This document shows positions 42,954-51,933 of a DNA stretch of 64,000 nucleotides, one piece after another. The translations under genes and the position numbers were made by a program. Source of the DNA: Peptococcaceae bacterium UBA7702 (lineage in GTDB: Bacteria > Bacillota > Dehalobacteriia > UBA7702); the NCBI GenBank assembly GCA_002482535.1, contig DLGE01000007.1, positions 184,424 to 248,423 of the forward strand. The letters are read 5' to 3'. Position 1 is the first letter of the stretch, and each line of letters starts with the position of its first letter. The notes below the pieces were generated by a model that was given only the letters and a program-made list of their open reading frames with translations, ran no database searches and had not been told where the DNA came from.

Positions 42954-43726
42954 TCATCACTTTAGCAATCATTTTATTTGTACTCTTAGCATTTATCAAT
43001 AAAAAAAGAGGCATAAAAGCCTTTCTGTCCTTATTTATTAATTATATTTTTATCATCATTATTTTAAAATTCATTGGTTTCGGAATAAACCCCATACTGA
43101 TTGCTCTTGTGTTTTCAATCGGCGCCAGCGCTTTTATCTTGTTCTTTATAAACGGAATTAACAATAAAACAAAAATTGCTTATATCGCTGTGGTTTTTGT
43201 TTTACTGACAATTACCGGTTTTATCATTTTTATTGGTTATCAGGGTAGCCTCAATGGCTTCGGCGATAAATATAATGATATATTTTATCTATACTCCCCG
43301 GACATTCATGTTAATTTAGTTCACGTTGCCATTGCTGTTATATTAATCAGTCTAACGGGGGCAATCACCGATACTGCATTGGATGTGACAACGACTCTAC
43401 ACGAAGTATATGAAAACAATAAAGGCATTTCTTTTTTAGAGTTGATGCAATCCGGCAAAAACATGGGCGCAGATATTTTAGGCACCATGGTGAACACATT
43501 ATTCTTCGTATTTATTGGAGAATTTATGGGCTTCTTTATTGTATATTATAATTATCATCAAAGCTTTGCAACAATAATCAATGACAAGCTTTTCCTACAG
43601 GAAGTAAGCCAATTACTAATGGGTAATTTAGGCTGTATATTAATTATTCCTGTCAGCATGTTAATCCAAAGTTATCTCTATACGAAAGAAAACCCATTTG
43701 CTTTCTTGAAAATATATAAGAAATAA
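42950..43726 (+). CDS. YibE/F family membrane protein, second of a pair
   Basis: A 258-residue membrane protein with about seven helices and the same core motif, VILISLTGAITDTALDVTTTLHEVYENNKGISFLELMQSGKNMGADILGTMVNTLFFVF. It lacks the extracytoplasmic domain of its partner. ATG 42950 forms ATGA with the upstream stop and follows AAGGTGGCAAGC. The two probably form a heteromeric membrane complex. Confidence 0.85.
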   Translation: MIITLAIILFVLLAFINKKRGIKAFLSLFINYIFIIIILKFIGFGINPILIALVFSIGASAFILFFINGINNKTKIAYIAVVFVLLTITGFIIFIGYQGSLNGFGDKYNDIFYLYSPDIHVNLVHVAIAVILISLTGAITDTALDVTTTLHEVYENNKGISFLELMQSGKNMGADILGTMVNTLFFVFIGEFMGFFIVYYNYHQSFATIINDKLFLQEVSQLLMGNLGCILIIPVSMLIQSYLYTKENPFAFLKIYKK

Positions 43727-43737
43727 ATACCAAAGGA

Positions 43738-43780
43738 GAAAAGCAAAAAGCTGCCGCAAAACAAAACGGCAGCTTTTTTA
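43738..43780. repeat. 43-bp direct repeat, right copy, containing a bidirectional terminator
   Basis: Same orientation and 42 of 43 bases identical to 36116-36158 (the one change is A for G in the right arm). It serves the YibE/F unit on the plus strand and the glycosyltransferase operon on the minus strand. Confidence 0.85.
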
Positions 43781-43791
43781 TTCGCCAATAT

Positions 43792-45150
43792 TTAAGCCAA
43801 ATACGCATAAAGGAGAGAGACGACAGCAGGCAGAATAAACACCGCGATACCAAGCAGAAACCGGAAGCGTAGCCAGGACGGGGTCAATCGCTCCGCCGGT
43901 TCCTGGGATTTGCAGGTAAATCGGGGAAAGGAAAAAATCGTCAAAATCAATAAAAGGCCGGAAAAAGCAGTGATCCAAATGGCCGGCGTGCTGATGCCAA
44001 AGAGCGTTTTTATCGGCAGCGCCATAAGATCTCCGGGGAGCGCGTTGCGCAGAATACCTAACTCGAACAGTTTCGTATCGACATTGTTATACCAAACATT
44101 CACCACATAGCCAAAGAAAACCGCAGTCATCAGCCACTCCAGGCCGATCGTGGCTTTTTTCCTCGGCTGCACAACGATGAGCAGAGCAAGAAAGGGACAC
44201 ATCAAGAGCAGCCATTGGGGATGCCAGGCAGAAAGGCCAAAAAGTGCAAAAGAAACCGCCATTCCGGTAAAGACGAGATAAGATAGGGTCTCATCTTTTT
44301 TTAACGGTTTTTGCAGATAGCAAAAGGCACAAACAGCCGCCCAAATCAAAAGAGGAATACTGATCCCAGCAAACCGCGTTTGCCATACGGTTTCAAAAAT
44401 ATAGTTCGGCGCGCCGAAACCGAAAACGCTGTGCAGGAAGGAGCTGTCCCAAAAATACAGTAAGACCTCCAGCAAAATCGGTACAGCGAAGAGCGCCGTA
44501 TCCCTGAAAATCTTCAAAATATCCTTTTCTTTCAGCAACAGGAAAGGAATGAAGAAGAGGAACGTGTAGTATTTGAATGTTGCCGAAAGTGCGAAAAAGA
44601 GCAGGAATTTCCAGTGCGCGCCCTTTCTCCAGCATACAAGAGCCAGCAACATCAAACAAACGCTGAAAATATCGTACTGGCAAAAAATAAACTGCGAAAA
44701 GAAAGCGATGGGCGTGGTCAGAAAGAGAAAGGCGCCGATTTTACCCTTATCTTCCGCTAAGCCCCCTTCTCTGGCCAGCAGATAGATCAAATAGGCGCTA
44801 AAAAGATAGGTGAGACAGGGCAACAGCTTATACCAGAGCAAGGCAAGGAAGCTCACTGTAATAGTGGGCTCCGCCACAAGCCCAATCAGGCGAATCGGCA
44901 AATTCCAGAGAGCAAAAAGCAGATAAGTGCTGGGCAAATAATTCAGCTCGGTATAATGCTCCACGGCGTAAGCGTAAAGATCGCTAAAATGACCGTTGAG
45001 GTAGATCAGTGAACCGCCGGCGGTGATCAACAGATCCAGTTGTTGAAAGAACAGAGCGCAAAGAAACGCAGCGGCAAAAAAGAGCAGGTAATCCACTTTT
45101 CGCACCGGTTCTGCCAAGATATTCAGTCGTAATTTTTTCTCCTGTACCAT
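43792..45150 (-). CDS. Membrane glycosyltransferase (GT-C type)
   Basis: A 452-residue polytopic membrane protein with about eleven helices and the GT-C style first loop (YAYAVEHYTELNYLPSTYLLFALWNLP), plus FFSQFIFCQYDIFSVCLMLLALVCWRKGAHWKFLLFFALSATFKYYTFLFF, typical of mannosyl/glucosyltransferases that use polyprenyl-phosphate sugars. It is the last gene of the polysaccharide operon. Start MVQEKKLRLN follows AGAGGTATT. The sugar specificity is unknown. Confidence 0.8.
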   Translation of the reverse strand: MVQEKKLRLNILAEPVRKVDYLLFFAAAFLCALFFQQLDLLITAGGSLIYLNGHFSDLYAYAVEHYTELNYLPSTYLLFALWNLPIRLIGLVAEPTITVSFLALLWYKLLPCLTYLFSAYLIYLLAREGGLAEDKGKIGAFLFLTTPIAFFSQFIFCQYDIFSVCLMLLALVCWRKGAHWKFLLFFALSATFKYYTFLFFIPFLLLKEKDILKIFRDTALFAVPILLEVLLYFWDSSFLHSVFGFGAPNYIFETVWQTRFAGISIPLLIWAAVCAFCYLQKPLKKDETLSYLVFTGMAVSFALFGLSAWHPQWLLLMCPFLALLIVVQPRKKATIGLEWLMTAVFFGYVVNVWYNNVDTKLFELGILRNALPGDLMALPIKTLFGISTPAIWITAFSGLLLILTIFSFPRFTCKSQEPAERLTPSWLRFRFLLGIAVFILPAVVSLLYAYLA

Positions 45151-45157
45151 AATACCT

Positions 45158-45586
45158 CTATTTTTTAAAACTCCAAAATTTATGACCCACATAGCTGATG
45201 ACGGTACAAAGTACCATAGCAATCAAACCGGCCCATTCTTCACTCAAGCCAATACCGTGAACGAACAAAGCAATCAACCCGACGTTGGCGCCGTATTGGG
45301 CTGCGTAAACGGAGCAGAAACGCACCATTTCGGCAAGGGATTTTTTTGCCGTCGCTGTTTTGGAGCGGAACGTAAAGAATTTGTTCCAAACATAACTGTT
45401 GGCGGTGCCTAAAATCTGCCCGGCCAGGGAAGCTATGGCATAATGGAGGCCAAACCGAAGGCAGAGCCAGTAAGTCCCGTAACCGACGATGGTATTGAGC
45501 ACGCCAACAAAAGCGTAACGCAGAAACTGACCCCCAGCGTCGTCCGCCATGAACTTTTGATAAAGCTTATTATTTTTCATCCGCAT
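45158..45586 (-). CDS. GtrA family membrane protein (flippase-like)
   Basis: A 142-residue protein with four membrane helices. FLRYAFVGVLNTIVGYGTYWLCL at the N-terminus and YVWNKFFTFRSK in the middle are diagnostic of GtrA/PF04138, thought to flip polyprenyl-phosphate-linked sugars. Its start overlaps the upstream glycosyltransferase gene. It is a natural partner for the GT2 enzyme at 50054-51013 (GtrB-like). Confidence 0.9.
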   Translation of the reverse strand: MRMKNNKLYQKFMADDAGGQFLRYAFVGVLNTIVGYGTYWLCLRFGLHYAIASLAGQILGTANSYVWNKFFTFRSKTATAKKSLAEMVRFCSVYAAQYGANVGLIALFVHGIGLSEEWAGLIAMVLCTVISYVGHKFWSFKK

Positions 45587-46868
45587 GAATTTCCATTTCT
45601 CCGCCCCGCATTTTCTCTTTTTTCAATCGTTCCCGGAGCTTTACAAAAATCAACCATATCACTTCCGCAAGAAGCATCAAAGTCAGCACTAAAATCGCCG
45701 TGGATTCCACTGCCGTGCTGAGATTGATCGTTTCCTTATAGTGCATGCGATCCCCCAAATAACACCATCCCGAAAAGGGTATCAGTACCATAGACGAGGT
45801 CATTAACAGAAGATAAATGAAATGAACTCTGCTTTTTCTTTTTTCATTATCCAAAAAATATATGAGGGGGATAATCATAAAAATTCCAGCGTATATCGCA
45901 CTGATCGTCGGCAAACCAATCAAAAGTAATGTGGCTATAAGCACACGTTTCCATTCTTCTTGTAAAACAAAACAGCCAATCATGCCCACGGTTAACGTCA
46001 AAAAAATGAATATATTGATGATTACCGAAGGAATCGTTCCGCATGTGATCCATTCAAGTGTATTAGAAAAGTTAAGCTTATAAGAATAGTATCTGGCAGC
46101 TACCTCTGCACTGGTGTTGACTAAATTGTGAAGCCAAATGGTGATATGATCAAAACCACCAAAAAAAACAAAGGGAACGAATAAAAGAAAAATACCATAA
46201 GCCAATAGACGTAGCGTTTCTTTATAACGTTTTTCCCTTAAAATCAGAAATCCGAAAATTGCCGGGTAGATCTTCAAACCTGCGGCAATGGCCAAAGATA
46301 TTAATGCAATTTCCCGCAAAACTTTATTGGGGGAATCTTTCCATAAAAAGAACATCATCGTAAATATTAAAGCAACAACAATGATATTGCCCCGCTCAAA
46401 AGCATATAACAGGGGCAATGAGAACAACATCAAAAAAGAAAATAGGATTCTTTCTTTTTCGCTACCCTTTTTCAATGACTTACAACAAATCCATACTCCA
46501 AGTACCGTTGCCATAAAGTAGAACATGAAGGGTAACATATAATCCTGCCACATACGCATTTGAAAGGCGTCGATCACACCGGGTACCTGAGACATCGCGT
46601 CCACCGAAGACAAATGCACAAAACCAAGATATACAAGGTTCGCCAAAGGTGGATAGATTACCAAGTTCTCATAAGGTGTTCGGGTAATAACATCCCGAAC
46701 AGAGTTGAAATAATCCATAAAGGTATTGGTATTATCATAAACAAAACTTCCTAAAAATAGCTGCCCTCTTGTGACAATGGCTAGAAAAAAGGTAGAGACC
46801 AAACCAATGATGGCAATGAGGTAAAATGTCTTACGATATAAATCTTGGCTTTTTAATGGTTGATACAT
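45570..46868 (-). CDS. Membrane glycosyltransferase, GT87/DUF2029-like
   Basis: A 432-residue membrane protein with about ten helices. DYFNSVRDVITRTPYENLVIYPPLANLVYLGF and FERGNIIVVALIFTMMFFLWKDSP, ...LAIAAGLKIYPAIFGFLILREKRYK match the GT87 (alpha-mannosyltransferase-like) pattern: an early Asp-containing loop and GLKIYP. It uses a lipid-linked sugar on the outer face. It sits in the polysaccharide operon; base composition is more AT-rich than in housekeeping genes of the window. Confidence 0.82.
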   Translation of the reverse strand: MYQPLKSQDLYRKTFYLIAIIGLVSTFFLAIVTRGQLFLGSFVYDNTNTFMDYFNSVRDVITRTPYENLVIYPPLANLVYLGFVHLSSVDAMSQVPGVIDAFQMRMWQDYMLPFMFYFMATVLGVWICCKSLKKGSEKERILFSFLMLFSLPLLYAFERGNIIVVALIFTMMFFLWKDSPNKVLREIALISLAIAAGLKIYPAIFGFLILREKRYKETLRLLAYGIFLLFVPFVFFGGFDHITIWLHNLVNTSAEVAARYYSYKLNFSNTLEWITCGTIPSVIINIFIFLTLTVGMIGCFVLQEEWKRVLIATLLLIGLPTISAIYAGIFMIIPLIYFLDNEKRKSRVHFIYLLLMTSSMVLIPFSGWCYLGDRMHYKETINLSTAVESTAILVLTLMLLAEVIWLIFVKLRERLKKEKMRGGEMEIHADEK

Positions 46869-46880
46869 AGAAATCCTCTG

Positions 46881-47984
46881 TTAAACATTAATCATCCGGT
46901 CGAACTTAACACAAAACGCTTTCAGCTTTTCTATACGAAAAACCGGGTTTTCCAAATAGTGCATGCGCAGTAAATCAATCATAGTACAACAAACAAAAAC
47001 CGTCAATACTGTCAAAATGAAGTAAATGACAAAAAAATGGCTGTAATACCAGTTCTGGGCATGGAATATCTCTTGCCAGAGTACGGAACGAAAGAAATTG
47101 TGGTCATGAATCAGTAAAATGCCAAATGTCGCTTTGGCGATTTTGTTGATTCCTGGTGTCACCGGCATTTTAATATTATTGAAAACAAAAAAGAGGCATA
47201 TACCCCCAATAATATTGAGAATGGACGATTCCGTACCTCCAATTTCCAAACTTAGTAAAAAATTCACAACAGAAGATTCTGTTCCGGCGTAAATCAAATC
47301 AGTATAAATGAAACGGAAAAGGTAAATTGCGATCAAAATAAGAAAAAGAATCCCGTTTCTATATTGAAAAGAAAAAGGCCAATGTTTAAGATAATAAAGT
47401 ATATAATACATCAGTAAGAATAAGAGCAACTCAGAAAAGAGACTCTGATAATAAAGGGTCACATGGCCGAATAACTGAGAAAAACACTGCAAATAGAACA
47501 GAACCAATAAAAGGAAACCACATTGTTTTTTGGTAATTCCTTTCGTGATTTTTACTAGAAAGGGAACCAAAAGATAAAAACCGAGATAAGCCGCAGCAAA
47601 ACCGTGGGAATTCCCAGCGATTGGGAAAAACACTGCAACAGAATTACGTAACCCCAAATAGCCGTCAAAGACCATAGTCACAGCAAAGAAAACCACGGAA
47701 TAGAATAATACTTCCAGCCAAATCCGTAAAAAACGTTCGGTTTTAAAGTTCCGATCTACTAAAAACCACATACTGATGGCCAAAAAACAATCAAATGCGA
47801 TTTTCCCTACCGGCATCCAAAGCATAGAGAAATACTTATTAAAACAGAAATCCATACCAACGGCACCACCATGAACAACACAATGATGCGCTATCAACAA
47901 TAACATGCAGACAATTCGACACAATTCAAGATTTGACTGACGTGGCATCTTTGTAGGGATCTCCGAAACACTGGACGTACCCAT
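46881..47984 (-). CDS. Acyltransferase 3 family membrane protein
   Basis: A 367-residue, ten-helix protein of the OafA/AT3 family. The N-terminal LCRIVCMLLLIAHHCVVHGG carries the conserved histidine, and FPIAGNSHGFAAAYLGFYLLVPFL is typical. Members add acetyl or other acyl groups to surface glycans. No SGNH extension is present. It probably modifies the polysaccharide made by this operon. Confidence 0.86.
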   Translation of the reverse strand: MGTSSVSEIPTKMPRQSNLELCRIVCMLLLIAHHCVVHGGAVGMDFCFNKYFSMLWMPVGKIAFDCFLAISMWFLVDRNFKTERFLRIWLEVLFYSVVFFAVTMVFDGYLGLRNSVAVFFPIAGNSHGFAAAYLGFYLLVPFLVKITKGITKKQCGFLLLVLFYLQCFSQLFGHVTLYYQSLFSELLLFLLMYYILYYLKHWPFSFQYRNGILFLILIAIYLFRFIYTDLIYAGTESSVVNFLLSLEIGGTESSILNIIGGICLFFVFNNIKMPVTPGINKIAKATFGILLIHDHNFFRSVLWQEIFHAQNWYYSHFFVIYFILTVLTVFVCCTMIDLLRMHYLENPVFRIEKLKAFCVKFDRMINV

Positions 47985-47988
47985 ACTC

Positions 47989-50067
47989 TTATTTCCTCAT
48001 TTTTTTATCAATCTGAACATAGACGACGACGGTATTGCCGTCCTCATCGATATTATATGTATTAACTGCGGTATAGTCTTGTTTTTCTGTAAACTCTTCA
48101 AGGGAATCCATTAGCTTTCTTTGAGTTGAGACTTTTCCTCCACTGAACATTGATTCATGCGCTTCCATAACGTTCTCCTGTAGCGGTGAAACAATAATCA
48201 TCTTTGGTTTTTCTTCCTTGATTTTTTCAATATCATCGATAATCGCACGATCCGAACAAACATCGAACCACTGAACATACGAATAAGTAAACGGCGTTTT
48301 GTCGGCAATCAGATAAAAAATTGGGCAGTGGGGCGTAACGAACAAGGAATCATCATCATCAAGATATTTCTGCATCAAAGTATAAACGCCCTCATACATT
48401 TCTTTTTTCTCCGCAGAAAGCTGCAAACCAGTAAGATAGGGTACATCCGCTGTTTCACACTGCATTTCCTGATCTGTTTCCGTATATCCCCACCAACTAT
48501 AAGGTATAATGTCTTTTACACTGGCACAGGATACCACAAAAATCGTAAGGCAGCATAGCAATACGATGGTAAAACTGTTTCTTTGGTAAGACCCGAAAAA
48601 CATTAGCAAAGGACAAATGATGAGAGCCACCGTAAATCCGGTCTCCCCTGCGGATAACCCGGCAGAGGTTCCGCTGCCATAACCGAGAGCAATTACGGAT
48701 CCTAAAAGCATAATGTAAGCGACCAAATCCTCACCTTGTTTCGCTTTTTTTTGAATTAGGAGAGCGATACAAACCAGGAAGATAATAACGGTGACGCCAT
48801 AATTCACATATTCCATGCTCACAAAGAAATAGGCATAAATTAATCTGGCCAACCGCGTTACAGTGAAGGTCGCCAGGCAACCAAGGAACATCAAGAAAAA
48901 AAATGTACTGCCAAGGCATAATGAAGTTGCGGCTGAAAGTTCCTTTTCTTTCCCACGCAGACGGTAAACGAGAACCCCTACAAGTAAAGCTAAAAGCTGA
49001 GCAAACATCACCCAATGAGAATCCCACATGATTTTCATGGCCCGGGGTATCCAGCTAAACAGTTCCACCAGCAAACCGCCTTTGGCGGCGATCGCGTTGG
49101 TCACGGTACTTTCCAAAAATATCGATAACGTATTTGTTGCGGTAAGTATCCATAACAGTATTGCGATCGGTAAGATGACACCTATGGTATACCATATGAT
49201 CCCACGAATTACAACTTTTCGTTTTTGATGATAAAAAGTGATAAAAGAAAGCACAATCAAAATCACATAGCAACAGCAAATATATATAAGACCGCTATTC
49301 TGCCGTATAAGCAATGCCAGGGTTGCCGAAAGACCGGAAAAAAGGGCCAATAGATCCGTAACGGTATTTGCGTTTTCTTTCATTCTCTTATGAACAAAAC
49401 ATAAATATGATCTGATTTTTTCCCAGAATGCCCTCTTTTTTTCACCGGCTGCTGCCGGACTCCATTCCGTAAACTGTAAACAATTGCTTGTTGGCGGACT
49501 CCATTGCGCGAACCGTAAACGATTGCTTGTTGAAGCACTCGTCCTTACACCATTTGCTATTTTATACCAGTAGTTCAGTAAAAGCAGCATGGAAAGATAT
49601 ATAAAAAAATCAAACCAACGAATATAATCGTAACCAATAAACGTATTTTCCGTCTGCAAAAACATCACAGAGCAAAATGCGCCGACCATCGCAATGAATG
49701 GCTTAAACAGCTTTGTCAGCATAAAATAAAACAGCACGGCAATACCGATAAAAAGCAAGGCGCCAATGGTTCGCAATACGATAATATTATAACCAAAGAT
49801 TTTCGTGATAAAGGCGATAAGATAAACGTAAACCGGAGGAAACAACATCTCAAAATCTTTATAGGGATGCAGTCCCTCTTCATTAATGCTCTTGGCAAAA
49901 ACCGAATACCAGCCTTCACTGATCGGCATCGTATTACGAAAAATAAAAAAGATATAAAACCCGGTTAACAGAATCAACAGCGTCAAAAAAAAGAGCCTTT
50001 CCTTCTTTTCCGTACCGCTGAAACGATCTTGCCACCTCGAATATTTCATATTTTCAGCAATTTTCAT
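47989..50067 (-). CDS. Membrane glycosyltransferase (GT39/ArnT-like) with internal 13-residue tandem repeat
   Basis: A 692-residue polytopic protein. The first extracytoplasmic loop PISEGWYSVFAKSINEEGLHPYKDFEMLFPPVYVYLIAFITKIFG matches GT39-type glycosyltransferases (acidic catalytic residue after a helix). A C-terminal soluble domain (about 540-692) follows about twelve helices. An unusual hydrophilic insert near residues 185-230 holds two tandem copies of a 13-residue unit (TSNRLRFAQWSPP / TSNCLQFTEWSPA) encoded by a 39-base repeat. Start 50067 follows GGAGACCGTC. Confidence 0.82.
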   Translation of the reverse strand: MKIAENMKYSRWQDRFSGTEKKERLFFLTLLILLTGFYIFFIFRNTMPISEGWYSVFAKSINEEGLHPYKDFEMLFPPVYVYLIAFITKIFGYNIIVLRTIGALLFIGIAVLFYFMLTKLFKPFIAMVGAFCSVMFLQTENTFIGYDYIRWFDFFIYLSMLLLLNYWYKIANGVRTSASTSNRLRFAQWSPPTSNCLQFTEWSPAAAGEKKRAFWEKIRSYLCFVHKRMKENANTVTDLLALFSGLSATLALLIRQNSGLIYICCCYVILIVLSFITFYHQKRKVVIRGIIWYTIGVILPIAILLWILTATNTLSIFLESTVTNAIAAKGGLLVELFSWIPRAMKIMWDSHWVMFAQLLALLVGVLVYRLRGKEKELSAATSLCLGSTFFFLMFLGCLATFTVTRLARLIYAYFFVSMEYVNYGVTVIIFLVCIALLIQKKAKQGEDLVAYIMLLGSVIALGYGSGTSAGLSAGETGFTVALIICPLLMFFGSYQRNSFTIVLLCCLTIFVVSCASVKDIIPYSWWGYTETDQEMQCETADVPYLTGLQLSAEKKEMYEGVYTLMQKYLDDDDSLFVTPHCPIFYLIADKTPFTYSYVQWFDVCSDRAIIDDIEKIKEEKPKMIIVSPLQENVMEAHESMFSGGKVSTQRKLMDSLEEFTEKQDYTAVNTYNIDEDGNTVVVYVQIDKKMRK
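49457..49534 (-). repeat. Two tandem 39-base units within the GT39-like gene
   Basis: Units 49457-49495 and 49496-49534 differ at about seven positions, keep the frame, and encode the 13-residue repeats. The insert lies in a cytoplasmic or linker region and looks like a recent in-frame gain. Confidence 0.75.
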
Positions 50068-51013
50068 GACGGTCTCCATCCTCAAAATTCAGTCGTTTTT
50101 CCTCAATGACCAGAGGACGGTTCATAATGCGCGTGTTCATGCTTAAAATATATTCACCGATGAGGCCAATAAAGAAAAGCTGCACCGCACCAATGAAGAA
50201 AATACCAATGGTTACCGGAGCCATGCCCATCTGAAAGGAATTCCAAAAGATCAGTTTTAAAATCAGATAAGCAAGACCAATGAAAAAGGACAATCCCCCA
50301 ACGATAAAACCGATGATGGTAGCGATTCTCAAGCCAAATTTCGTATAAGAAGTAAAGCTCAGCATCGCAGCATCATAAAGAGAAAAGAAATTATTGTGGG
50401 TTTTCCCGGCGCGTCTGCGCTGTTGTTCATAATAAACAACGCCGCGTTTCGCCGGACCAAGCTCCGCCACGATACCTCTTAAGAACGGCGTGGGGTCATC
50501 GAGACCGCGCAGTACTTCGATAAAACTTCGGTCATAAAGGCCGGTTCCGGTAAAATGCTCAATTTGCTCCACTTGAGACATCCTTTTGATCAATTTATAA
50601 TAGCAGGTGCGAAAAAATCGCATCAACGGATTTTCTCTGCTGGTTTTTTTGATGGCACAAACAACCCTATATCCTTTTTCCCATTCCGCCACAAGGTCAG
50701 GAATGAGAGAAAGCGGATCCTGAAAATCACAGCACATACTGATCACACAATCACCGGTGGTTTGTAACATACCGTAGTAGGGTGAATTAAACTGACCGAA
50801 ATTTTTCGCATTGAAAATTGCTTTAATCCGTTGATTCCCCTGGCACAATTCCGTTAATAATGCCTGGGTTTGATCGGTAGAACAATTATCGATAAACAAG
50901 ATTTCATAATCATACTTGCCAATTTTGGTAAGCTCTGCGATGATGGCCTGGCTCATGGGAACAACATTCTCTTCTTCATTATAACAGGGAATCAGCACAC
51001 TGATCTTTTTCAT
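50054..51013 (-). CDS. GT2 glycosyltransferase (DPM1/GtrB-like)
   Basis: A 319-residue enzyme: KISVLIPCYNEEENVVPM, FIDNCSTDQTQALL, ISMCCDFQDPLSLI (DxD-type CDFQD) and RRRAGKTHNNFFSLYDAA, then two membrane helices at the end. GtrB-like members transfer a nucleotide sugar to undecaprenyl phosphate on the inner face. It pairs functionally with the GtrA protein downstream. Start MKKISVLIP. Confidence 0.9.
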   Translation of the reverse strand: MKKISVLIPCYNEEENVVPMSQAIIAELTKIGKYDYEILFIDNCSTDQTQALLTELCQGNQRIKAIFNAKNFGQFNSPYYGMLQTTGDCVISMCCDFQDPLSLIPDLVAEWEKGYRVVCAIKKTSRENPLMRFFRTCYYKLIKRMSQVEQIEHFTGTGLYDRSFIEVLRGLDDPTPFLRGIVAELGPAKRGVVYYEQQRRRAGKTHNNFFSLYDAAMLSFTSYTKFGLRIATIIGFIVGGLSFFIGLAYLILKLIFWNSFQMGMAPVTIGIFFIGAVQLFFIGLIGEYILSMNTRIMNRPLVIEEKRLNFEDGDRHENC

Positions 51014-51933
51014 TTTTTCCGTTCTCTCCTGCACCAATTAATCGTCTTTTGAATCCCTTCTTCAAAGGGAACATGGGGTTCAAAACCGGTATCCGCCGTC
51101 AATTCGCTGATATCGGCACAGAGGTACATCACCTGATAGGGTTGATACGGAACCTCGCCGAATTTGATGGGTAGTGACAAATCAACAGCATCACGCATTA
51201 CTTCAACATACTCTTTCAATAAGCGCGTTTCGCCGCCGCCAACAGGATATACTTTTCCATCTATGCCTTTTTCTCCAATACAGTAAAAGGCATTGGCGGC
51301 ATCCTCACTGAAAAGATAATCCCATTGCTGCTCACCTTTGGTAAAAGCGGTATCTTTTCTGTCTAGCATTTGATCAATGGATTTCATAATCATCGTATAA
51401 CCGTTATCCTTGGGACCGTATGTACTTAAGATACGTCCCCAATTATGACGCATACCCAGCTGACCGCAGAAAATGCGGCTTAAGATACCGGCTGCGTGTT
51501 TTGCCACACCATAACCTGATTCCGGGAAGGCCGGCGTATCTCCCTTTAGTTTTGTTGTAGCTCTGCCGTATTCCGCTTGAGAACCGGCGCCTACAAAAAC
51601 CTGGCAGCCCAAAGCATGAGCCAACTTTACCGCATCCAAAGTCCAGGTAATATTGTTATTCTGCAGGTAGACGTCGTCACGAGAGGCACCATAAGTCCCA
51701 TCCCAACCGAAGTGATAGAACGTATCAAAATCATCCCCCGCCTCCGTCAAGCACAAAAGCTCTGAAAGATCACATTCCGCCACAGTAACAAGACTGCTTT
51801 TTGGAATATGATTTCTTTTCTTTGAATGGGGGCGGCAAATTGCCAAAACTTCAACGCCGTCCTGCACGAGTTTTTCAATCAGCGCCGAGGCCAGCATTCC
51901 TGTGGCGCCGGTAATCGCGGCTTTTTTCATCAT
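51010..51933 (-). CDS. NAD-dependent sugar epimerase/dehydratase (SDR)
   Basis: A 307-residue extended SDR. The N-terminal nucleotide motif is ITGATGMLASALIEKL; the active-site YxxxK appears as YGVAKHAAG with the serine in GAGSQAEYG. It most probably reduces or epimerises the CDP-hexose made by the upstream genes; the exact reaction is uncertain. Ends overlap both neighbouring genes, so it is translationally coupled. Confidence 0.85.
   Translation of the reverse strand: MMKKAAITGATGMLASALIEKLVQDGVEVLAICRPHSKKRNHIPKSSLVTVAECDLSELLCLTEAGDDFDTFYHFGWDGTYGASRDDVYLQNNNITWTLDAVKLAHALGCQVFVGAGSQAEYGRATTKLKGDTPAFPESGYGVAKHAAGILSRIFCGQLGMRHNWGRILSTYGPKDNGYTMIMKSIDQMLDRKDTAFTKGEQQWDYLFSEDAANAFYCIGEKGIDGKVYPVGGGETRLLKEYVEVMRDAVDLSLPIKFGEVPYQPYQVMYLCADISELTADTGFEPHVPFEEGIQKTINWCRRERKK

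Noticed and set aside
49457..49534. CRISPR-like repeat
   Set aside because: Only two directly adjacent units without spacers, in frame within a coding sequence.
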